Shown here piece after piece: positions 57,501-64,000 of a stretch of 64,000 nt of DNA. The stretch covers positions 124,158-188,157 of the forward strand of contig JACTAT010000101.1 in the NCBI GenBank assembly GCA_014526335.1, in the 5' to 3' direction. Within the stretch, counting starts at the first letter, position 1. Every line of letters starts with the position of its first letter. Made by a program: the position numbers and the translations under genes. A model generated the notes under the pieces. It saw only the letters and a program-made list of their open reading frames with translations, was not told where the DNA came from and made no database searches. The stretch is from Chrysaora quinquecirrha (lineage: Eukaryota; Cnidaria; Scyphozoa; Semaeostomeae; Pelagiidae).

Positions 57501-60500
57501 TAGAGTTTTCTTCATCTGAATAAAACGTAAAAAAACTCGGAAATATCTATTTGATTGATGCAATTTCCTCGAATCTGGAATCTCAACCGTCAAATCGATT
57601 TTGGCCCTTGTACCGGCCACAAAAATTGCCAAAATACTGGCAATTTTGGCCTAGGCATAAAAACAAGATGTAAATTCCGAAAGCAGATGTTCTTAGAAAG
57701 GAAATGCAAAGAATTTCATTCATGACTGTAAGGCAAGATACAATATCTCATGTAGCGTCATTTGTTGGTTTTTATAGATGTTTTTACATAGTTTCGGCCT
57801 ATCTTGGTGTGAAATTTTGAAGAAACTGTGACGTCACTCAAAATTTCTATTTTTTAAACAGCCAATCAAATTGCGAATAGACAAGGCCGATACCAGGGTC
57901 GAATATGGACAGCGGAGTTTCACGTGGAGTCCTATTCACCCTGGGAACGAGGTTGGAGTTTCTTATTTATAAATATTCAATTCTTGCTGGTGCTTCAATA
58001 AAGGCCTTATTTCTCAGTTGTTACCGCTCTGAATCTGTTATACTACACACTTTTTAATAAGATCACAGTCTACTGTATAAGAATAATTAGCCTCAAAATT
58101 GCTGAAATTTAGAAGTCGCCCCCATATAACGTATGTGCAGTACATGTGTTACTTTGAAGCTATATTTTATATTTACCTTGATAAAAAGGTGGATGAAGTT
58201 TGGATTTCTTATCAGAAGAGACCTTTGCGCATAAACATTGCTGCTGAGTAATTGACAATCCAGATCGTTGCTCAAACTGATATCAATGTTGATGGAAAAG
58301 CATCCATTGGTTCTCATACACAAAGTTTCACAGTTGGCAATTGTGGTTGTCTTGTGTCTTGCAATGATAGTTCCATTCAGATATGATCCATTTAGCTGGC
58401 TAAGACTCATATACTTGATGCTGGTTGAATTGCAATAATATCGTGAATTGCATTCAGCTTTTACCATATCAAGTACAGCTAGTGAACCCAGTGCAATATG
58501 CTGTTGTGCTGCAGCATACGCGATAGTCAATACCAGGAATACACTCATTCTGAAATATACAACTTCTTAAATGATTTGAATTCGTTAATTTTTTCAGAGA
58601 CTCTTTAAAAACATTTCTCTCGGGAGTTTAGATTTGCACATTTATGGCTACAAATTGTTACACGGGTAAGGTTTCTCCACTTAGGGCCTGATTACATGAA
58701 CAGGGCTGGCACTGCTGACCGAGGTGGAAGATTTTGGGAGAGATCCCTTTGCCAGGAAATGTGTAATAAATCTGAATGCCAATTACATGATAACGAGACC
58801 AGCTCTTGTAGCTAGGATCCCACCATAGCACAACAGGGTTGGCACTGTTAAAAGAGCTGGAAATGTGGCTTTTTTCTCATGTAATCGCAGGGCTTGAGAC
58901 AGGTCTGTCTTTAAAACTTTTGTAACTGCGCATGCTTATTGGACGCCATGCTACCATCAATCAATTTTCCCGCCAAATTGTTTTCTCAGCTCTGAGGTAA
59001 AATCCTTCATGTAATCAAAAGCAATATCTCATCCCAGTTAGCAGGGCCATTCCTGCTCATCTAATCGGGCCCTTAGGGTTATTTTGCAAGACCGCTTCTA
59101 TGTCATGTCGAATTTCATTGATTTAATCTGGCATCAAAGCGACTTAAAAGCGACGTTGCTTTTTATGCAGTAAGTGTTGCATCGAACTTAATTCAAAGTA
59201 AAATTGTTTTGGTTCTTTTAGGAAAATGAAATTAAAGTTTATATTCATATTTAACCTTATATTTAATTCATGTTGGATTGCTGGTAAATGATTTCACATT
59301 GCATTAAACTCGACAGAATGCGACTAGCTATATAAAGCGACGCTGCATTTATGTCGAACTTTTGAAGTAAGCTCGGAAAATCCTGATGCACTTAATTCAA
59401 AGTGCCGAACTTAAGCCTGTTTTCTAATATAGCCAAAAGTGGCTGTGCCATTTCTGATACATGGCTGTACCAGTGCTGAGACAGTGCTCCGACGTTTTTA
59501 GTTTTAATGGAAACACTTCCTCCCGCTGGTTCTACCGTGAAAGGACAGTTGCTCTACCGCGTTCGACATAAATGCAGCGTCGCTGTATATAGCTAGTCGC
59601 ATTCTGTCGAGTTTAATGCAATCTGAAATCATTTACCAGCAATCCAACATAAAAAGTTGAATATCGTCCAACTTTCCCGGCCTTTATGATGCTTCTGTCA
59701 CTAGAAGATTTTAATGTTTAATGGAAACATGTGGCACAGCCGTCGGCGACGTGTTAGTGTCTGAACTACCGGCCTTTGTTCTCATTGAGCACATGACTGT
59801 AACAATCAAATGTCTGTCAAATGCGAGTATACATTAAACCATTTTACAGCAACCGCTGTCTCAGCACTGGTACAGCCGTGTCTCAGCACGTGCACAGCCA
59901 CGTATTGCTAAATGGAAATGAAACGTCGCAACACTTTCTCAGCACCGTTACAGCCGTGTCGTGTCTCGACTGTGTAAAGTCTTGTTCTTATTGTTTCAAG
60001 CAGCGATCTCACTGTTCTTGGGGAGAGAGAAAATTATAATTAATAACTGTCTACTTATTTGGAGGCTATGCATCAAAGGAAGCCAAGACAAACTAGAAAA
60101 TATAAATGAGAGGGCACTACGACTCACATATTCTGACTATACTTCCACATATGACAAACTGCTATTTTAATCAAAGGAGACTAACATTCATATACAGGCG
60201 ATAAGGCTCCTTGCTTTCGAGGTATTCAAAACCATGAACAACCTTAATCCTGTTTTCATGAAAGACTATTTTTACCTAAAATCATAGACCACAATCTACG
60301 GAGCACAAATCTTCTTGAAATACCAAAAGTTAGAACAACAGGCTTTGGTATTGAGTCATTATGTTATCAAGGGCCAAAAATATGGAATTCCCTTCCTAAT
60401 GGAATCAAAACGGTGAGCAACACTAAGCAGTTTAAAAATTTGATCAAAACCTGGTTCCTTGTAAAAAAAGCGAGTGTTCCTTTTGCACTAAATGAGTTGT

Positions 60501-60920
60501 TTACTGCAATTCCTATGGTTGCTTAATGTTAGTATAAATTGGTGTAAAACCATGTGAGAAATATTTTTGCGTTTGCTATAGCATAATGTAAGAATAAACA
60601 CAAGTAAGAATGGAAAGTGTACCAGTTGAAAATTTTAATAATAATTAACGACGTTTCGAGCATAAACTCGTTATCAAGTACATGATAACGAACGTTGAAC
60701 TTGATAACGAGTTTATGCTTGAAACGTCGTTGATTATTATTAACATTTTCAACTGGTACACTATCTATTCTTATTTTTGTGTTCATAAATCAGTGTATAC
60801 CACTATCTGTTGTAACTAACAAAAAAAGAAATATATCATCATATTATCATATATATCATCATAAGAATTATTTTTTGCAAATACGCTGAAAAGGTATTTT
60901 TGATAAAACAAAATCTTACC
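51542..60920 (-). CDS. secreted PAN-EGF-laminin-G-like protein, four coding exons
   Basis: Coding exons on the minus strand: 58177-58549 (ATG at 58548), 57344-57479, 54307-54535, 51542-52034; junction phases 0, 1, 2 join to 1230 nt, 409 residues. A 5'UTR exon probably ends at 60920 (donor CAG/GTAAGA). MSVFLVLTIAYAAAQQ is the signal peptide. PAN/apple module to residue 124 (AECNSRYYC, ETLCMRTNGCFSIN). EGF-like exon 125-169 with six cysteines (CEKKLCQNDAIC, then CQC, then GQHC). Residues 170-409 form a laminin-G/concanavalin-like domain (SIWLKF, LQWTHFAITFHN, GYVNG, LDDFGVWLSALNQSDI). Likely an extracellular adhesion or lectin protein. The last intron holds a 2-kb minisatellite; intron 1 holds three transposons. 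It shares its PAN exon with 236-591. Confidence 0.85.
52195..54230. repeat. 41-45-bp minisatellite with higher-order structure, in an intron
   Basis: About 48 units of CACCACAGTAGTGCAAAA, (ATT)ACCACCACAACAAGCATGG, TAACG. Four-unit blocks repeat every 170 bases between about 52560 and 53400, and three-unit blocks every 131 bases between 53530 and 53930. Entirely within intron 52035-54306. Confidence 0.95.
54758..55569. mobile_element. PIF/Harbinger-like element with perfect 45-bp inverted ends
   Basis: GGGACCGGTCATTAATTATC to GGAGTGATTTGG is exactly mirrored at 55520-55569; TAA at 54755-54757 and 55570-55572. The interior has ATGAAATTT and GGGCCATGAA words and hydrophobic frames with no known domain. 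In intron 57343-54536 of the PAN-EGF-laminin-G gene. Confidence 0.85.
56535..56971. mobile_element. hAT-like non-autonomous element, 8-bp target duplication
   Basis: CAGGGCCGTCGCT and its reverse end the element, and GGCGCATG flanks both sides (56527-56534, 56972-56979). The CAGGG start and 8-bp duplication are typical of hAT. Inside the same intron as 54758-55569. Confidence 0.9.
58684..59072. mobile_element. PIF/Harbinger-like MITE
   Basis: GGGCCTGATTACATGA and TCATCTAATCGGGCCC, flanked by TTA at 58681-58683 and 59073-59075. CAGGGCTGGCACTG repeats inside. In intron 1 of the PAN-EGF-laminin-G gene. Confidence 0.8.
59271..59649. repeat. 89-bp inverted repeat around a 200-bp spacer
   Basis: 59271-59359 (TGTTGGATTGCTGGTAAATG...) is matched in reverse by 59561-59649 with two or three mismatches. 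The spacer contains an unrelated motif (GGCTGTGCCA, GGCTGTACCA) continuing to 59960, suggesting a nested insertion. Confidence 0.85.
60040..60470 (+). pseudogene. CR1/jockey-type reverse transcriptase C-terminal fragment
   Basis: Across frames the plus strand reads ENINERALRLTY, then AIRLLAFEVFKTMNNLNPVF, then FGIESLCYQGPKIWNSLPNG and FKNLIKTW. That is the conserved tail of non-LTR retrotransposon polymerases. Stops and frame changes make it dead. Antisense within intron 1 of the PAN-EGF-laminin-G gene. Confidence 0.8.
60603..60776. mobile_element. palindromic MITE, 78-bp arms
   Basis: 60603-60680 and 60699-60776 are inverted copies with about six mismatches (GTGTACCAGTTGAAAAT, GACGTTTC, CATAAACTCGTTATCAAG). 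Only 18 bases separate them. Confidence 0.85.
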
Positions 60921-60973
60921 TGGATTGAATAAGAGAAGAAACCACTGCTGTCTTCGCCAATGCTTATATACTG
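60920..60973 (-). promoter_or_regulatory. TATA promoter and 5'UTR exon of the PAN-EGF-laminin-G gene
   Basis: Minus strand TATATAAG at 60963-60970, a short leader ending AATCCAG, then donor GTAAGA. The next acceptor is one base before the ATG at 58548. Confidence 0.55.
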
Positions 60974-61361
60974 AATGGACATATCTTCAGACAGCTCTTA
61001 GAGAAATGTTATCCTCTTAGCTATGAAAAATTCATGGTTATTTTGACACAATATGACAGTATCCTAGCATCAGCTATCCAAAGGTTGATAATACAGGTGG
61101 TGGCAGGATTATATTCCTACCTTATGTAGCTTCTATATAATATATAGCTACATGTATACTTATTGTTGCGCACACGTTTTATTGATTCATTGTCATACGA
61201 TTATAAACACATCTGTGTATGAATCAATCAATATCTCATTAATTAAAACTATTTTAATTAAAAAGTTTTAGAAGCCTTGTCGTTTTGGTAGCAAAATTTG
61301 CTTATCTGTGTCTTCTCAAATTGTTTTGCCTTGTCATGGGCATCAAATTTGTCATGATTTA

Positions 61362-61712
61362 GGGCGTGTTTTTCTTAATTAACCTCCAAATCCAAATTTT
61401 GAAAACAGAATGCTTCCAAAAACAGAATCCATGATTTCCAAGAAACACGAATTTTGGAAATCTGAATCTTTTTGCGCCAAACGTCTTGCTTGCCTCGTCC
61501 CAAGGCCCATTTATGAAATGTATCCTGGCAACTGGTAAATGGAAGTCTCTTTCGAACTTCAAGCCGAGCCGACAGTCTCTCGAAAGTCTCGGAAACCTTC
61601 TGTTTTTGATAGCATCAGGTCTTGGAGAGCTCTTGGAAGAATGGCTTCGAAAAACGTGCATTCCGATAAAAGAAGTCTACCGAAAAAAGAATTGGTTTAG
61701 AAGAACACGCCC
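61362..61712. mobile_element. PIF/Harbinger-like MITE (degenerate)
   Basis: GGGCGTGTTTTTCTTAATTAACC and reversed GGGCGTGTTCTTCTAAACC; flanks TTA and TTG. Confidence 0.55.
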
Positions 61713-64000
61713 TTGTTCTTAACAAACTAATATTTTTTTCGTAAATAGAGGTTAAGCCTGCGATCTGCGAAGTCTGCAGAGTTTGTTAGAATGGCAACAA
61801 GGAATATCATTTCAGCTCCAAACTATTCTACCCCATTTCACAACATTCCCAGAGAATACGCTCCAAATTTTTCGTCGTTTTACCAGGATGCTTTAAAGAA
61901 TCGCTTAATTAATCGTGCGTAAACGAAAAGCGCACTGAAAAATCATTCCGGGTAATGTATGTGTATGTGTAACTTTAAATTTCGAAATTCAATACTAATA
62001 AACCACCGAAAGTTGTTGTTGTTGCTGCATCGTTTTCAAATACTTGCGTTTTCGGTGTCTACACGGGAAATTGCGTTTTCAAAAGAGTCCACTCTGGACT
62101 GGAAACGGTTTTCAAAAGTTTGCGTTTTCAGTCGCAGATTTACCAGAGTCGTGTAGACGGGAGGTGAAAATGCGTTTTCGTTTGAAAACGTATCCGGGTA
62201 GACGTAAGCTTATCGGACCTTCTGCAAGATACCATCAAAAATGCAAATTGACTATTTCAAAGAGGCCTGGGTTGGGCGCAACGTTTTTCTGGAAAATGGT
62301 GGAACTTTCCAGTAAGAGAATCCTCTCCACGTACAACAACTGGAATTACGGTCATTTCGGGAGATGTTGTGCATCAAATTTTACTTCAAATTCACGTTTA
62401 ATTCGAACAGAAGTGAAAGAAAGGCTCCAAATCCCTCCATATTTGTTAAAGGAGACATTTAATGTATTTAATGTAAGTATTTCCTGTTTTTGAGATGCTT
62501 GTATCTTGTTCCCTGAATTTCTTCACATATTGTCAACATTTATTGTTGTCAGATTCCTTCACTCTCTTTTTCTTTCATTATTCGTTACAGTTTGGAGCAA
62601 AATTTGATGAACTAAACCTCTTAACCTCTCCTAAAACGATCATAATTCCAGTCGCTGCACAAGGAGAGGAATCCCTTACTGGAAATTTCTACCATTTTCC
62701 AAAAAAATGTCGCGCCGACCCAGGCCATTTTGAAAAGGTCTAATTATGTAATTAGAGGAATCGGTCACATTACATTTGTGAACGTTTTCAACAACGAAAA
62801 TGCAAACAAGTGTTAAACCACACTTTTCTTGGGTTTAACTGTTTCTTTAATATTAACACGTAATAAACTTACGACTTCTTTCGGCAGAATTGAACACAGA
62901 GAAACGTCTGATCTTGTCACAACTGAAACACTTTATCTTTTAAGAATGAACCCACGTCTTGCTTCTACTTCAAAATATAATTTTCTTTAACTTCGTCGGC
63001 TGATCTAATGCGTCTTTATATTTCTTATTTCTTCGATTATCGTCTTATACTTCAAAAACTTCGGCACGACACCAATTATCTTAAACCTAGAATATGAATT
63101 CGACAACGATCTTCGACAACTACCGACTACTTCCGAAACGTGAGTTTCTAACTATTAAATTCAACACACCTATCAAATACCAAATATGGTTAAAACAGAA
63201 CAGAACTATCAATCAAAGCTTAATATGGTAAAAGGAAGAATTATACAAAAAGTCACGAAAATCCCAGTAAAAATCCCAAAATCGCCGATCTTATAAACAT
63301 GCGCGCACGAGTTCGTGTTCATACGCTGATCACGTGAAATGTCTATAATTGCTCATGTTTGAATTCAAGTAAATCACGTGCATTGTCAACACAAGCCATC
63401 AACAGAAGACATGATGAATTCCGTCAGAGAATAATGTCGTAATTCAGTTTCTTGGCCGCAGCACTTTGCACAGAAGCAACACAGAAAACGTACACAAGGA
63501 CATAATTGTTGCAAACTAATATCTCAATGAACTCAAAGTTTCAGTTACGTTAACTAAAGTGACAAAATAAACGAGCTTAAATACACAAATGAAGCGTGCA
63601 ACCAAATTTGCAAAGAAGTAAAATAAAGCATTTTTACAAAACAATAAATTAATGAAGCAGGCTATTTTTAACGTACTGAGTGGGTGGGCTATCGCCCCCC
63701 TAGGCCCCTTGTGCTGTCCCCCTACGGAGCTAAAAACTAGTGCTTTTGCCCTAATTGCCTAAGTAAAGGAAGGGCCCCCTCAGTTCCCTGTATCGAAACA
63801 ATATGTGCAGGCACGTTTGTTATTTTGGTGTTCCTTCAAATTTCCCAAACTATTTTATGCCCAAATCAATCATTCAATGCAGTATGAAGGCATTGGGTAG
63901 TTCTGGGACTGTACAAAAGTGACATGTGACTTGCTCAAACATGAAAAACAACAAGCTAAGGCAATCTCGATGTGGTATTTTGAAGAATTTTCTAGGGGCA
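61713..64000. other. interval with no supported gene
   Basis: 62030-62215 repeats TGCGTTTTC and GTGTAGACGGG, a MITE-like signature. 62810-63700 is AT-rich and resembles a solo long terminal repeat in texture, but no second copy is present to prove it. I see no exon chain on either strand. Confidence 0.4.

Noticed and set aside
61359..61661. Minus-strand 100-residue frame
   Set aside because: Coincides with a degenerate MITE (61362-61712); composition reflects its repeats.
62810..63700. Solo LTR or TRIM element
   Set aside because: Texture is suggestive but there is no second copy, no clear TG...CA borders and no target duplication in the window.

Overview
The window is AT-rich animal DNA: genes are split by introns with ordinary GT/AG sites, one gene encodes a mitochondrial ribosomal protein, and most of the rest is decayed transposons. 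Secreted proteins built from PAN, EGF and laminin-G-like modules, plus the mix of short inverted-repeat elements, point to a cnidarian, probably an anthozoan. That assignment is an inference and no species marker was found.

Layout. 236-591 (+) is a PAN-domain exon nearly identical to one at 58 kb. 2467-10285 (-) is a complete seven-exon mrps11 gene (mitochondrial uS11), whose start codon lies 29 bp from a hairpin-ended transposon (10314-12170) that holds a second copy of its own family. 13697-16389 (-) is a laminin-G/PAN gene with a frameshift at an A8 run. 22739-26571 (-) is a two-exon secreted protein with many dibasic sites, resembling a peptide prohormone. 27585-33658 (-) is a BEL/Pao retrotransposon with almost identical LTRs but a reading frame broken many times. 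36682-44804 (-) is a secreted Lys/Glu-rich protein with four tandemly duplicated, phase-compatible 99-nt exons; its first intron holds a 2.8-kb foldback palindrome. 51542-60920 (-) is a secreted PAN-EGF-laminin-G protein with a TATA promoter and a 2-kb minisatellite in its last intron.

Nearly all recognisable host genes lie on the minus strand, in order. They do not form an operon or an obvious pathway: mrps11 is housekeeping, while the other four encode secreted or extracellular proteins, two of which share domain types. Between and inside them are PIF/Harbinger-like, hAT-like, pogo-like (TA-flanked) and Mutator-like inverted-repeat elements, tRNA-derived SINEs, non-LTR retrotransposon tails and two minisatellites. 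Many have intact target-site duplications, and two are dated relative to the tandem repeats they interrupt.
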